DNA of 64,000 nucleotides from Propionivibrio dicarboxylicus (GTDB lineage Bacteria; Pseudomonadota; Gammaproteobacteria; Burkholderiales; Rhodocyclaceae). Shown here in pieces: positions 1 to 8,250 of the stretch. Position numbers and translations under genes: made by a program. The stretch covers positions 1 to 64,000 of the forward strand of contig CAMDMZ010000017.1 in NCBI GenBank assembly GCA_945902805.1, written 5' to 3'. Position 1 is the stretch's first letter; the number at the start of each line of letters is the position of its first letter. Below the pieces are notes generated by a model. The model saw only the letters and a list, made by a program, of their open reading frames with translations, did not search any database and was not told the origin of the DNA.

Positions 1-132
1 GCCGAATTGGACACCAATATCTACCCCAAAGGCATTCGGGTCAGCGATGATGAACTGGAAATGGTCAACCTGACCAAGGCAGCATTCCACGGCGAATGGA
101 ACTACACCATCGATAAGAACTGTTCAGGTTAA
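1..132 (+). CDS. Transposase, C-terminal end (ISAzo13-like), partial
   Basis: The window opens inside a reading frame that runs for 43 codons to a TAA at 130-132. The translated end contains YPKGIRVSD, then FHGEWNYTI close to the C-terminus. From memory this matches the C-terminal end of ISAzo13-family DDE transposases, which finish in a similar WNYTI motif. Only the last part is visible, so I cannot tell whether the element is intact or a remnant. It sits about 200 bases upstream of the flagellin gene and is cut off from it by a strong terminator. The family call is recollection, not a search result. Confidence 0.55.
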   Translation, partial: AELDTNIYPKGIRVSDDELEMVNLTKAAFHGEWNYTIDKNCSG

Positions 133-158
133 ATCTGGACGGGCCCTTAGTCAGACTG

Positions 159-196
159 CCGGTGCCTTCCCTTTGGGCAGGCACCGGTTTGCTTTT
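159..196 (+). terminator. Rho-independent terminator upstream of fliC
   Basis: CCGGTGCC (159-166) pairs perfectly with GGCACCGG (180-187), and TTTGCTTTT follows directly. It would stop read-through from the upstream transposase or older gene into fliC, whose own promoter starts at 202. Confidence 0.75.
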
Positions 197-201
197 GTGC
201 C

Positions 202-228
202 TAAAGTTTTTCTGCCAGCACCCGATAA
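202..228 (+). promoter_or_regulatory. FliA (sigma-28) promoter of fliC
   Basis: TAAAGTTT at 202-209 is an exact match to the enterobacterial FliA -35 consensus. After exactly 11 bases comes CCCGATAA (221-228), 7 of 8 to the -10 consensus GCCGATAA. It lies about 100 bases upstream of the flagellin start. This is the expected class III control of flagellin. Confidence 0.9.
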
Positions 229-329
229 AGCTTCTGTCGGCGGCATGATACCGCCCGAGAACCCAGCACCGGACCTGTCGAATCGGACGCGTTCAGTCAG
301 GTCAGGACAACCCTCTCAAGGAGCAGAAA

Positions 330-1160
330 ATGGCACAAGTCATCAACACCAACATGCAATCGCTGAATGCGCAACGCAACCTGACCACATCGCAGATGAG
401 TCTTTCGACATCATTGCAGCGCTTGTCTTCGGGACTCCGTGTCAATAGCGCCAAAGACGATGCGGCGGGTCTTGCTATTGCCGAGCGGATGTATGCTCAG
501 GTTCGCGGGTTGAATGTCGCCCAACGAAATGCGAGTGATGGCATCTCGTTGGCGCAAACGGCTGAAGGCGCTACTGGCAAGATTGGAGATGCGCTACAAC
601 GCATGCGTGAATTGGCGGTCCAGTCGAAAAACGACACTAACAACGCCGGCGATCGAGATAACCTGCAACTCGAGTTTGCCCAACTACAAGCTGAAGTCAC
701 ACGTGTCGTGGGTGGCACGACGTTCAACGGTACCGCCTTGCTGAATGCCGCCACAGCGTTCGGCTTCCAGGTCGGAGCTGGAAACGCCGGCACGGATACT
801 ATTACGGTAACCGCAGTTGACCTTTCGGCTACAGATGGCGCCGTCACCGCTCTAGATATCTCTGGTGCCACTAACGCCGGTGCAGAAGCCGCTATAACTG
901 CTCTAGATACGGCGATTGACGATGTAACTACCGCGCGAGCCACTTGGGGAGCTGCGCAGAACCGTTTTGAGAGCGTCATTTCGCAACTACAGGTATCAAC
1001 CGAAAATATTACTTCGGCACGCAGCCGAATCGTTGATGCAGATTTTGCAATTGAAACCGCGAACTTGACGCGAGCCTCGATCCTGCAGCAGGCTGGTACC
1101 GCAATGCTCGCCCAAGCAAATGCCCTGCCCAATAATGTCCTTACGCTGCTCCGCGGTTAA
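330..1160 (+). CDS. fliC: Flagellin
   Basis: Structural subunit of the flagellar filament, 276 residues. It has the conserved N-terminal D0/D1 segment ([14 protein letters not shown], then [20 protein letters not shown]) and the C-terminal D1/D0 segment ([10 protein letters not shown], ending NVLTLLRG). The central variable region, about residues 130-200, is short and rich in Thr and Ala, so the surface-exposed D2/D3 part is small. A Shine-Dalgarno AAGGAG sits at 317-322, seven bases before the ATG. A FliA promoter lies at 202-228 and flaG follows. The large glycan island in this window makes O-glycosylation of this flagellin possible, but nothing in the flagellin sequence itself proves it. 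Confidence 0.97.
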   Translation: MAQVINTNMQSLNAQRNLTTSQMSLSTSLQRLSSGLRVNSAKDDAAGLAIAERMYAQVRGLNVAQRNASDGISLAQTAEGATGKIGDALQRMRELAVQSKNDTNNAGDRDNLQLEFAQLQAEVTRVVGGTTFNGTALLNAATAFGFQVGAGNAGTDTITVTAVDLSATDGAVTALDISGATNAGAEAAITALDTAIDDVTTARATWGAAQNRFESVISQLQVSTENITSARSRIVDADFAIETANLTRASILQQAGTAMLAQANALPNNVLTLLRG

Positions 1161-1168
1161 TTGGATCA

Positions 1169-1214
1169 GGTCTGAAAACATTTAACAGCAAAAAGAATCG
1201 CTGTTATACAGACC
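1169..1214 (+). promoter_or_regulatory. Nested stem-loop between fliC and flaG
   Basis: GGTCTG (1169-1174) pairs with CAGACC (1209-1214), and inside it AACAGC (1184-1189) pairs with GCTGTT (1200-1205), separated by an asymmetric internal loop. No T-run follows the outer stem, so it is a weak candidate for termination. It could be an mRNA 3' stabiliser or processing site that sets the fliC:flaG ratio. The function is inferred. Confidence 0.45.
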
Positions 1215-1227
1215 TAGGAGAACCATC

Positions 1228-1590
1228 ATGGCAATGACTATTAGCAATTCAAGCGTCAGTCCTGGCGCCTCAGTACCCATTGAATCACAGGCTGTACCAC
1301 AGTCGGTGGCTAGCGTTCCAACACCGGCGGTCGCTCCAAAACCTGCGTCCCAACCTCAACCGCAGCCGGCACAGGTGCAAAAGGCGATCGAAGCTTTCAA
1401 GCAACAGATTGACTCAAAGACCCCCAACAGTTTGGCGTTCTCAGTCGACAGTGCAAACGGCAAGGCGATCGTCAGAATCACCGATGCAGAAACTGGCGAG
1501 GTGATCCGTCAGATTCCTTCGGAGGAAATGGTCGCAATCGCCCAGTCGCTCGACAAACTGCAAGGAAAGCTGCTGCAAGGCAAGGCTTAA
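1228..1590 (+). CDS. flaG: FlaG family protein
   Basis: A 120-residue protein with a low-complexity Pro/Gln/Ala-rich first half (to about residue 50) and a conserved FlaG domain after it, recognisable from VRITDAETGEVIRQIPSEEM and an amphipathic C-terminal helix. FlaG proteins influence filament length in polar flagellates; the mechanism is poorly defined. The gene lies directly downstream of fliC with a good ribosome site (TAGGAG at 1215-1220) and is probably co-transcribed with it. A terminator-like hairpin follows at 1611-1645. Confidence 0.9.
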   Translation: MAMTISNSSVSPGASVPIESQAVPQSVASVPTPAVAPKPASQPQPQPAQVQKAIEAFKQQIDSKTPNSLAFSVDSANGKAIVRITDAETGEVIRQIPSEEMVAIAQSLDKLQGKLLQGKA

Positions 1591-1610
1591 GAAGTCTGGA
1601 TATAGAAACG

Positions 1611-1645
1611 AGCCCGCCCGATGCAGATCGGTGTGGGCTTTTCTT
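1611..1645 (+). terminator. Probable terminator after flaG
   Basis: AGCCCGC (1611-1617) pairs with GTGGGCT (1633-1639), with one G:T or mismatch position, followed by TTTTCTT. It separates fliC-flaG from the fliD promoter. Confidence 0.55.
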
Positions 1646-1734
1646 CGTTGGACGGAGAAAAGGTAAGATTCATTGCAAAATGTGTGTGATCAGGAGAATT
1701 CACGAAATGTGGAACGCATCCTGCTAGTCAAGTG

Positions 1735-1761
1735 TTCAGCTTAGGCAGTATTTGCCGTTAA
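1735..1761 (+). promoter_or_regulatory. Probable FliA (sigma-28) promoter of fliD
   Basis: GCCGTTAA at 1754-1761 matches 7 of 8 positions of the FliA -10 box. Exactly 11 bases upstream is TTCAGCTT (1735-1742), which matches the -35 box at only 5 of 8. It lies 23 bases before the fliD ATG at 1785. The good -10 and exact spacing support it, and the weak -35 lowers confidence. Confidence 0.6.
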
Positions 1762-1784
1762 TACAGGCAACCAAGGACAATCAA

Positions 1785-3182
1785 ATGGCAAGCATTTCAT
1801 CCGCCGGCATCGGCTCCGGCCTCGACGTTGCAGGCATCATCTCCAAGCTGATGGCAGTCGAAAGTCAGCCTTTGACTGCACTGGCAACAAAGGAGTCCAG
1901 CTATCAGGCCAAGCTGTCCGCATTCGGGTCAATGCAGGGCGCATTGGCATCACTTCAAACCGCCGCAAAAGCCCTACAGAACACAAGTACGTTCACTGGC
2001 AAATCGGCGAGCGTTTCAGATAGCACGACGCTGTCGGCCTCCGCAATTCTCACGGCCCGAGCCGGTACCTACGATATCAACGTCACCACGCTGGCCAAGA
2101 ATCATATTGTTCACAGCAACGGTAACTATGCGGAGACGGACACCTTCAACGGCGGCACCCTCGATATACAGATCGGCTCGACCGGCGGTTTAGGGGTGAC
2201 GACCAAGAGCGTCACCATAGCAAATGGCAGCACACTAACGGACATAATGGCAGCCATTAACGATGCCGGCGCCGGAGTCAAGGCATCCGTTGTCAACGAC
2301 GGTACAACCAACCGGCTAATTATCTCATCAGAAACCACCGGCTCTGCCGGCAATATCCGCATCACTTCCACGCAGAGTGGAAGCGGTAACGCACAAAACA
2401 TTACCGATTTCGATTACATCGGCGTTAACGGCGGGATGATTCAAGACCGGGGACCGGATAACGCCAACTTCACCATCAACGGCCTGCCCATCACTCGTTT
2501 CAGCAATACGGTAACAGACGCTATCAACGGTGTGACGCTAACGCTCGCCAAAGAAAGTAGTAGCGCCACGATCACGGTTGCTGCAAACACCAGCAACGTA
2601 AGCTCGGCGGTTGACGCTTTTGTGAAAGCATATAACGACGTTACCAGCCAGCTCAAATCGATGACCGCCTACGATGCGACGAACAAGAAAGCGGCCATCC
2701 TGACTGGCGATAGCACGGCACGCAGCATCCAGACTCAGCTGACAAGCATGGTGCAAACTGCCGTATCCGGCATCACGGGGGGAATTTCGAGCCTATCGAA
2801 CATCGGTATTGCCATGCAAAAGGACGGTTCTCTCGTCACCGACAAAAGCAAGCTCACTGCGGCCCTTGCCGACCCAACCAAAGACGTCACGGTGCTGTTC
2901 ACCCAAACAACCAGTGGCAACAAGGGAATTGCAGTTCGTTTCAACGAACTGCTCGATGGCCTTATTGGAACGGATGGTCTGATTCCAAGTCGCACCAGCG
3001 GCATCAATACATCGATTAAGAGCTTGCAGAAACAGACGGATGCGTTAAATCTGCGGCTGACACAAATTGAAAAGCGCTACCGGACTCAATTTACGTCGCT
3101 CGATACACTCATGGCCAGCATGCAACAGACATCTACGTATTTGACCCAGCAACTGGCAAACCTGCCTTCAACCAGCACGTAA
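1785..3182 (+). CDS. fliD: Flagellar filament cap protein FliD
   Basis: Filament cap (hook-associated protein 2) that folds flagellin subunits into the growing tip. The 465-residue protein begins MASISSAGIGSGLDVAGI, the typical FliD start, and has a FliD N-terminal domain, a variable Thr/Ser-rich middle, and a C-terminal coiled-coil segment (KSLQKQTDALNLRLTQIEKRY) of the kind that contacts the filament. I choose the ATG at 1785 with AAGGAC about eight bases upstream. An in-frame TTG at 1752 is possible but overlaps the -10 box of the proposed promoter. fliS follows after 15 bases. Confidence 0.96.
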   Translation: MASISSAGIGSGLDVAGIISKLMAVESQPLTALATKESSYQAKLSAFGSMQGALASLQTAAKALQNTSTFTGKSASVSDSTTLSASAILTARAGTYDINVTTLAKNHIVHSNGNYAETDTFNGGTLDIQIGSTGGLGVTTKSVTIANGSTLTDIMAAINDAGAGVKASVVNDGTTNRLIISSETTGSAGNIRITSTQSGSGNAQNITDFDYIGVNGGMIQDRGPDNANFTINGLPITRFSNTVTDAINGVTLTLAKESSSATITVAANTSNVSSAVDAFVKAYNDVTSQLKSMTAYDATNKKAAILTGDSTARSIQTQLTSMVQTAVSGITGGISSLSNIGIAMQKDGSLVTDKSKLTAALADPTKDVTVLFTQTTSGNKGIAVRFNELLDGLIGTDGLIPSRTSGINTSIKSLQKQTDALNLRLTQIEKRYRTQFTSLDTLMASMQQTSTYLTQQLANLPSTST

Positions 3183-3197
3183 TTGCGAGGAATCCCG

Positions 3198-3623
3198 ATG
3201 TTTTCGTCGAGAAACAGGCCGACTGAGGCCTACAGCAAAGTCGGCCTCGAAACAGGTATCGATATTGCCAACCCGCATCGACTTATCCTCATGCTCTTTG
3301 ACGGCGCCATACTTTCCCTCGCCAGCGCCGGCCAAGCAATGAAGGAAAAGAAAATTGAGGAGAAGGGAAAGCAAATCTCTTCGGCCATCGGAATCATTTC
3401 TAGCGGGTTACAGTCGAGCGTCGACCCGGACGTAGGGGGCGAACTTTCAGAACGCCTGATCGCCCTCTACGACTACATGTGCCAGCGTTTGCTATTCGCC
3501 AATTTGCACAATGATTTGGCCGCAATTGAAGAGGTATCCAGCCTGCTTGGCGAAATTCGTAGCGCCTGGCAGGAAATAGCGACTCATCCTGCAGTAGTTT
3601 CGGGCAACAAGGTAGCGGCATGA
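3198..3623 (+). CDS. fliS: Flagellin export chaperone FliS
   Basis: A 141-residue cytoplasmic chaperone that binds the C-terminus of flagellin and stops premature polymerisation. It shows the FliS hallmark AYSKVGLETGI near the N-terminus and PHRLILMLFDGAI shortly after, then an all-helical body. The ATG at 3198 has GAGG eight bases upstream; the TTG five codons earlier has no ribosome site. The stop overlaps the fliT start (ATGA), pointing to translational coupling. Confidence 0.95.
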   Translation: MFSSRNRPTEAYSKVGLETGIDIANPHRLILMLFDGAILSLASAGQAMKEKKIEEKGKQISSAIGIISSGLQSSVDPDVGGELSERLIALYDYMCQRLLFANLHNDLAAIEEVSSLLGEIRSAWQEIATHPAVVSGNKVAA

Positions 3624-3958
3624 TGGCTAGTATCTCGTCCATGCCCTCCCAGATCGAACTGTACGAACAAATCGGTACCCTTTCATCCCGCATGGCGGCC
3701 GCCGCACAAGCCCACGACTGGGATACGCTGATCGAACTTGAACGATCCGTGGCTGGTCTCCGTGATACTTTGATGACCGCCGATGAGGGATTCCCTGGTA
3801 CCGCCGATGTGGAACGCAAACGCGTCCTGATTCAACAGATCCTGCGCGATGACGCTGAAGTACGTCGCCATACCGAGCCCTGGATGGAGCACGTCCGGCA
3901 ATTTCTCGGCACCGCCAACCGGCGCCAGCAAGTCCAACGCGCCTACGGTGCGGTCTAA
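3620..3958 (+). CDS. fliT: FliT-like flagellar chaperone
   Basis: A 112-residue helical protein directly after fliS, overlapping its stop by four bases. Size and position fit FliT, the export chaperone of the cap protein FliD. The sequence is poorly conserved in this family: IELYEQIGTLSSRMAAAAQA and the LIELERSVAGLRD segment resemble FliT alpha-1 and alpha-2, but there is no diagnostic motif. The call rests mainly on size, helical character and position. An alternate ATG lies one codon downstream. Confidence 0.75.
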   Translation: MMASISSMPSQIELYEQIGTLSSRMAAAAQAHDWDTLIELERSVAGLRDTLMTADEGFPGTADVERKRVLIQQILRDDAEVRRHTEPWMEHVRQFLGTANRRQQVQRAYGAV

Positions 3959-3985
3959 CGTCCTGATCTGACTGGAGGTCTGGGC

Positions 3986-5245
3986 ATGGCCCTGATTCCC
4001 AACGACGTTGGACTTTTGATGCGGCTGCAAACCGACTCACGGTTGCTGCAGCCGCTGCAACCGGTGTCGGAGATCCCATCCGATATTCTGGCGCTGCGTC
4101 CCGGCCAGACCTTCTCGGCGCGGATCCAGGAAGCCTTGCCAGAGAATACTTACAAGGCACTGGTCGCCGGTAAATCTCTCACGCTATCCTTGCCAGAAGG
4201 CGCCAAGACGGGCGATACGCTGGAGCTGGTGGTCATTGATCGATCGCCCAGAGTAGTGGTGGCGCAACTCGCAGCGAAAAGCACGCCGGCAGACGCAAAT
4301 CAGCCTTACCAATTCACTACGCTTTCGCGCGCCGGCCAGTTGATCGGCGGTTTGCTACCAGCCGAGGGCGAGGCCGTGGCGCCTGCCGCGTTGAACCGGG
4401 GCCAGCCCTTGCTGGCGCAAGCGCCGCTTACTGGTGGCCAACTGGTGCCCGCACTGGAAACTGCCGTCAAACAAAGTGGCCTCTTTTACGAGTCACATCA
4501 AGCCCAGTGGGTCACCGGACGTTTGCCGTTGCAGCAGTTATTACAAGAACCACAGGCGCAGCATTCCAATCTAGCGGTGCTGCTGGCGGCAAATGGCTCA
4601 GCCGCCGCCAGCACATCGACCACCACACCGTGGGATACCCTTCAAAAGTCGGTGCTGACGGGACGGCAGGATAAACCGCCAAGCGTGCTGCAAACCCTGC
4701 TCGGACGAAGCCCGAACACTGCCGCAACCGAAGCGGCGGAGAGCGCCAGTTCGCCAAATCTACTGCGTACGACGGCGACGGCGCCAGGAAACACGACAGC
4801 GGCGGATTCTGCCGCTGAGTTCACCCCAGCGGCAAATTCATCGCGGGCATTGGCCCAGTCCAGCCAGAGCATTCCTGACGACTTGCGACCCATCGTGCAA
4901 CAGCAGTTGGACGCCGTCGCCACGCAACGCCTCGCCTGGCACGGCGAGGTGTGGCCGAACCAGCATATGCAGTGGGAAGTGGATTGGCAAAGTGGCAATA
5001 ACAATGCAGACGACGATGAAGAACAGGTGTGGGGCACCACCCTCAGCCTTACCACGCCGCGCCTGGGCGACGTTCAGGCGCGTCTGCAACTGACGACCGC
5101 CGGAGTGCGCATCGCCATCGTTACGCCCATCGGTGCCACCGCCGCAGATCTGCGTGACGCGGCGCCGGTACTGGAACAATCGCTGGCTGCGGCCGGCGTC
5201 CCTTTGCTTGGTTTTCTAGTCAAACATGACGACGAGCAGGCCTGA
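3986..5245 (+). CDS. FliK-like hook-length control domain protein
   Basis: A 419-residue protein with an N-terminal segment LIPNDVGLLMRLQTDSRLLQ, a Pro/Ala/Ser-rich middle (about 200-290), and a C-terminal Flg_hook-type domain (about 310-415: QWEVDWQSG, then LTTPRLGDVQARLQLTTAGVRI). This is the second Flg_hook protein here, besides the canonical fliK at 52479, and it is paired with fhlB, an arrangement seen in other betaproteobacteria. It may work with FhlB in export switching, but that is inference. Residues 219-227 (KSVLTGRQ) are encoded by a copy of the 24-base dispersed repeat. A GGAGG ribosome site lies at 3972-3977. Confidence 0.8.
   Translation: MALIPNDVGLLMRLQTDSRLLQPLQPVSEIPSDILALRPGQTFSARIQEALPENTYKALVAGKSLTLSLPEGAKTGDTLELVVIDRSPRVVVAQLAAKSTPADANQPYQFTTLSRAGQLIGGLLPAEGEAVAPAALNRGQPLLAQAPLTGGQLVPALETAVKQSGLFYESHQAQWVTGRLPLQQLLQEPQAQHSNLAVLLAANGSAAASTSTTTPWDTLQKSVLTGRQDKPPSVLQTLLGRSPNTAATEAAESASSPNLLRTTATAPGNTTAADSAAEFTPAANSSRALAQSSQSIPDDLRPIVQQQLDAVATQRLAWHGEVWPNQHMQWEVDWQSGNNNADDDEEQVWGTTLSLTTPRLGDVQARLQLTTAGVRIAIVTPIGATAADLRDAAPVLEQSLAAAGVPLLGFLVKHDDEQA
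4644..4667 (-). repeat. Dispersed 24-base repeat, copy a (inside FliK-like gene)
   Basis: The plus strand reads AAAAGTCGGTGCTGACGG then GACGGC, so the element is in minus orientation relative to the consensus (GCCGTCCCGCCAGCACCGAC followed by TTTTT). Translated here as KSVLTGR in the low-complexity middle of the protein. Confidence 0.75.
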
Positions 5246-5540
5246 TCGACAACGCGCCCTGGCGGTGGCGTTGAAGTACGCACCGGGTGATGCCGCACCA
5301 ACCGTGGTGGCCAAAGGGCGTGGTCTGATTGCGGATGAAATCATTTCCCGCGCCCGTGAACACGGCGTTTACGTACATGAATCACCTGAACTTGTGGCCT
5401 TGCTCGCTAATGTTGATCTGGACGATCACATTCCGCCAGCCCTCTATATCGCCGTCGCTGAACTCCTGGCCTGGTTGTACCAGGTGGAACGGAAAGGAAT
5501 TCCGATGCCGCACGAAAAGCAGGCTGGGATACCTGAATAG
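5226..5540 (+). CDS. fhlB: FlhB C-terminal-domain-like protein (FhlB)
   Basis: A 104-residue stand-alone relative of the cytoplasmic domain of the export-switch protein FlhB. It shows ALKYAPGDAAPTVVAKGRGLIADEIISRAREHGVYVHESPELVALL, here quoted in two parts: ALKYAPGDAAP, then GVYVHESPELVALL. The FlhB self-cleavage motif NPTH is absent; the equivalent position reads GDAAPTVVAKG. FlhB-like proteins of this size (YlqH, FhlB) can partly substitute for cleaved FlhB. It overlaps the upstream FliK-like gene by 20 bases, so the two are translationally coupled and probably function together. Confidence 0.85.
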   Translation: MTTSRPDRQRALAVALKYAPGDAAPTVVAKGRGLIADEIISRAREHGVYVHESPELVALLANVDLDDHIPPALYIAVAELLAWLYQVERKGIPMPHEKQAGIPE

Positions 5541-5598
5541 CGTTCCATTACGGCGCTTGTCCATTAAAATTCTGCGCAGCCGCGTTACTCTATCGATT

Positions 5599-5627
5599 GT
5601 CATTCTCGCGCAGGCGGGAATCCAGTG
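5599..5627 (+). repeat. REP-like palindromic repeat before ycgR
   Basis: The sequence TCATTCTCGCGCAGGCGGGA and then ATCCAG resembles the widespread extragenic repeat family with core CATTCCCGCG-CGCGGGAATCCAG. The half-sites CTCGCG and GCGGGA form an imperfect short palindrome. It lies in the fhlB-ycgR gap. The family is recognised from memory. Confidence 0.55.
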
Positions 5628-5647
5628 CGGCGCAATCTAAGTTAATC

Positions 5648-6487
5648 ATGCCCCAAACCAATTCGAGTCCCACCGTCAATGCAGATTCCAACCTCGCGCC
5701 ATCGGTAGCGGCTGGCATCGTCGCCGGCACGCCGGCGGCTACGGCAATTCTTTCCGATGACGAGTATTCGAAGTTCCTGCTGCGTCACAAGAACGAGATA
5801 CTGCCGGTGCTGCGTGGCCTGATCACCCATGTATCGCAGGTCACGATGTTTTTCAACGAGGGCCGCGACATGGTTTTGACCAGCATCGTGCGCATCGATG
5901 ATGACGCCATCGTGCTCGACCTCGGACCGAACTCTGACCTCAATCGCAAGGCACTCGAAGCGCCTAAGCTGTTTTGCATCACCCAACTCGACAAGGTAAA
6001 GATCCAGTTTCTGCTCCGTGGGCTAACCCTCATCGACGATGGTGGCCGCCAGGCATTCAAGACTCCGCTGCCTGAGACTGTTCTACGCCTGCAGCGACGT
6101 GAGTATTTTCGTTTGGCCCTGCCGATCACTCGTCCGCTCAGCATGCTGGTGCCGATGAAACAGCTCGACGGTACCCAAAAGACACTGGATCTGCAGGTCG
6201 GCGACCTCAGCGGTGGCGGACTCGCCATTGTCAATCTGCCGTTAAGTGTGCAAATCGAAATCGGCATGGAGTTTCACGGATGCCGCCTTGACTTGCCCGA
6301 AATCGGACTTATCACCACCGGACTGCGAGTCTGTAGTCTTATGGATACTCGCACCCGAGGGGGCGCGACGCTGCATCGTGCCGGCTGCGAATTCTTCAAC
6401 TTACCCGGCCCGCAAGCGACCCTGATCCAGCGCTACATCATCAAGATCGAACGTGAGCGCAAGGCGCGCGAAAGTGGGATGGCCTGA
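5648..6487 (+). CDS. ycgR: c-di-GMP-binding flagellar brake protein (YcgR-type)
   Basis: A 279-residue two-domain protein. An N-terminal YcgR domain (about 35-140) is followed by a PilZ domain with the c-di-GMP motifs RLQRREYFR (Rxxx R type, about residues 148-156) and DLSGGGLAIV (D/NxSxxG, about 189-198). YcgR binds c-di-GMP and slows the motor through the FliG/FliM/MotA interface. I place the start at ATG 5648: an in-frame TTG at 5597 would put the REP-like element inside the coding region and add a non-conserved leader. The ribosome site is weak. Gene is convergent with the M48 protease gene. Confidence 0.92.
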   Translation: MPQTNSSPTVNADSNLAPSVAAGIVAGTPAATAILSDDEYSKFLLRHKNEILPVLRGLITHVSQVTMFFNEGRDMVLTSIVRIDDDAIVLDLGPNSDLNRKALEAPKLFCITQLDKVKIQFLLRGLTLIDDGGRQAFKTPLPETVLRLQRREYFRLALPITRPLSMLVPMKQLDGTQKTLDLQVGDLSGGGLAIVNLPLSVQIEIGMEFHGCRLDLPEIGLITTGLRVCSLMDTRTRGGATLHRAGCEFFNLPGPQATLIQRYIIKIERERKARESGMA

Positions 6488-6514
6488 CTACCTGCCGGGC
6501 AATGGGCATCTGAC

Positions 6515-6538
6515 GCCGTCTCGCCAGCACCGACTTTT
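6515..6538 (+). repeat. Dispersed 24-base repeat, copy b (intergenic)
   Basis: GCCGTCTCGCCAGCACCGAC followed by TTTT lies in the 53-base gap between the convergent ycgR and protease genes. One base differs from the consensus (T for C at position 7). Confidence 0.8.
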
Positions 6539-6540
6539 GC

Positions 6541-7344
6541 CTATCCCTGGCGGGCGGCCTCGTAAAGCGGCATCACGTCCGGTAAGCGACGCTCGATATC
6601 CTTGATCCGGCTATCGCCTGCCGGATGGGTGGATAGAAACTCCGGCGGGGCGTTCTTATTGGCCGCCATCATCTTCTGCCACAGGGTAACGCCGGCACGT
6701 GGATCGTAGCCGGCACGTGCGGCGATATCCAGACCGACAATATCGGCCTCGGTTTCGTCAGAACGCGAAAACTTTAACGAAAGCAAATCGCCCCCGAGGC
6801 GGAATGCGCCCGAGTACTTTCCACCACCGACCAGTTCGCCAAGTACAGAGGCACCCAGGTTGGTCAGGGTTGATTTCGCCATGCGTTCGCGCGCATGCTC
6901 GCGCAAGGCATGGGCAATCTCATGGCCCATGATCATGGCCGCCTCGTCGTCGGTAAGCTTGAGCTTATCGAGAATGCCCGTGTAGAAGACAATTTTCCCG
7001 CCCGGCATGCAAAAGGCGTTCAGTTGCTTCGAGCCTATGAGATTGACCTCCCACTTCCACTCTTTGGCACGTGAATTAAACCGCTCGGCGTACGGAATCA
7101 GTTTGTCGGCAATGGTGCGCAAGCGAAGCAGTTGTGGATGGTCGTGGTGCGCCAAGGCGCGTTGGGTCTCTGCCTCCTTCAGCATTTGCGAGTACTGCTG
7201 GGTGGCTGACTGCTCAACTTGTTTGGCGGGGACCAGATTGCGCAGTTTCGATGGCTCACCGACGTTGACGCCTTCGCTGAATGCCGAGACCGCGAACCCT
7301 AGTACGGCGCTCAAGGCAACAATCAGTGCACGCCGCAGGCTCAT
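6541..7344 (-). CDS. M48 family zinc metalloprotease
   Basis: A 267-residue protein with an N-terminal hydrophobic segment (about 5-22, ALIVALSAVLGFAVSAFS) that acts as a signal peptide or anchor, so the enzyme is probably periplasmic. The zinc site HEIAHALREH (HExxH, about residue 141) is followed by the third ligand region SDETEADIVGLDIAARAGYDP (the Glu of ETEAD), as in M48 enzymes related to BepA, LoiP and YcaL. Such proteases take part in envelope quality control. Start ATG overlaps the rdgC stop by four bases. No evidence links it to flagella. Confidence 0.92.
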   Translation of the reverse strand: MSLRRALIVALSAVLGFAVSAFSEGVNVGEPSKLRNLVPAKQVEQSATQQYSQMLKEAETQRALAHHDHPQLLRLRTIADKLIPYAERFNSRAKEWKWEVNLIGSKQLNAFCMPGGKIVFYTGILDKLKLTDDEAAMIMGHEIAHALREHARERMAKSTLTNLGASVLGELVGGGKYSGAFRLGGDLLSLKFSRSDETEADIVGLDIAARAGYDPRAGVTLWQKMMAANKNAPPEFLSTHPAGDSRIKDIERRLPDVMPLYEAARQG

Positions 7345-8240
7345 TCCGCTTCTCCACCCAATGCCTCGACCAAGTGAGTCAGCAGTTGTGCCAATTCGCC
7401 GGACATCAGAGTGAAATTGGCGGCAAACAGATCGTCGGCATTTTCGGATTGCCTCTCGGCGTCTTCTTTCAGGATATCCAGAAACGCCAGGCGCTTGATC
7501 TGAAGTTGCTCCGTGAGGACAAATGAAATCCGATCATTCCAGGTCAGTGCCAGTCGCGTCGCCGTCTTGCCGTTAGCGATATGGCTACGCACCTCTTCGC
7601 TATCCAGGCTATGCCGCACATAGCGAACCGCCGCCCGCTCTTCCGCGCTGGCCTGCAATTCGCAATCACGATCGATGGTGAAACTGCCCATGGCTTGACC
7701 GGCCGCAAGCCATTGAGTCATCGCCGTACCCGGTGCCAGCTGGGTCTTGAGAAGGGACAATGGCAACTCACCGAGGCTGAGTTTGAGTTGTTCGACAACT
7801 TCGTCGGCACGCGCACTGGATGAGCTATCAACCAGCAACCAGCGATTAACCGGATCGATCCAGACCAGTGTCGATCCGCGTTTGACGAAGGCGCGTGGGA
7901 GCAACTCCAGCTCAACCTGTTCGCGCACTTCCTGAGCCTGTTTGCGCCCCGGCTTGTACCCTTGGGCTGCTTCGACCTGCTGCAGCTTGGCATCCGCATA
8001 CTGGCGGACCACTGAGGCCGGCAGCAGCTTCTGTTCAACTCCCAAGGCAATCAATTGCTGGCGACCGACAGCGAACACCAACTCGCCTTCGTTGCCGCGC
8101 GGCGACACCCAGCCACGGGCCGTACGATCGGTCGCACCGCAGCCTTGAAATAGGCCACGCTGAAGTGCCTCGGTCAGTTGTTCGGTCGAATATTCCCATG
8201 CGGGAGTAAGACGAAAGATTTGAAGATTACGAAACCACAT
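7341..8240 (-). CDS. rdgC: Recombination-associated protein RdgC
   Basis: Ring-shaped DNA-binding protein that limits RecA loading. The 299-residue protein starts MWFRNLQIFRL, the conserved RdgC start, and contains GWVSPRG and the LP(A/R)xFVKRGS segment typical of the family, with the usual length near 300. A TTG three codons upstream is possible, but family starts favour the ATG at 8240. It lies 82 bases downstream of the end of the giant gene, separated by a strong terminator, and overlaps the protease gene by four bases. Confidence 0.95.
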   Translation of the reverse strand: MWFRNLQIFRLTPAWEYSTEQLTEALQRGLFQGCGATDRTARGWVSPRGNEGELVFAVGRQQLIALGVEQKLLPASVVRQYADAKLQQVEAAQGYKPGRKQAQEVREQVELELLPRAFVKRGSTLVWIDPVNRWLLVDSSSSARADEVVEQLKLSLGELPLSLLKTQLAPGTAMTQWLAAGQAMGSFTIDRDCELQASAEERAAVRYVRHSLDSEEVRSHIANGKTATRLALTWNDRISFVLTEQLQIKRLAFLDILKEDAERQSENADDLFAANFTLMSGELAQLLTHLVEALGGEAE

Positions 8241-8250
8241 AGTGTTCAAC

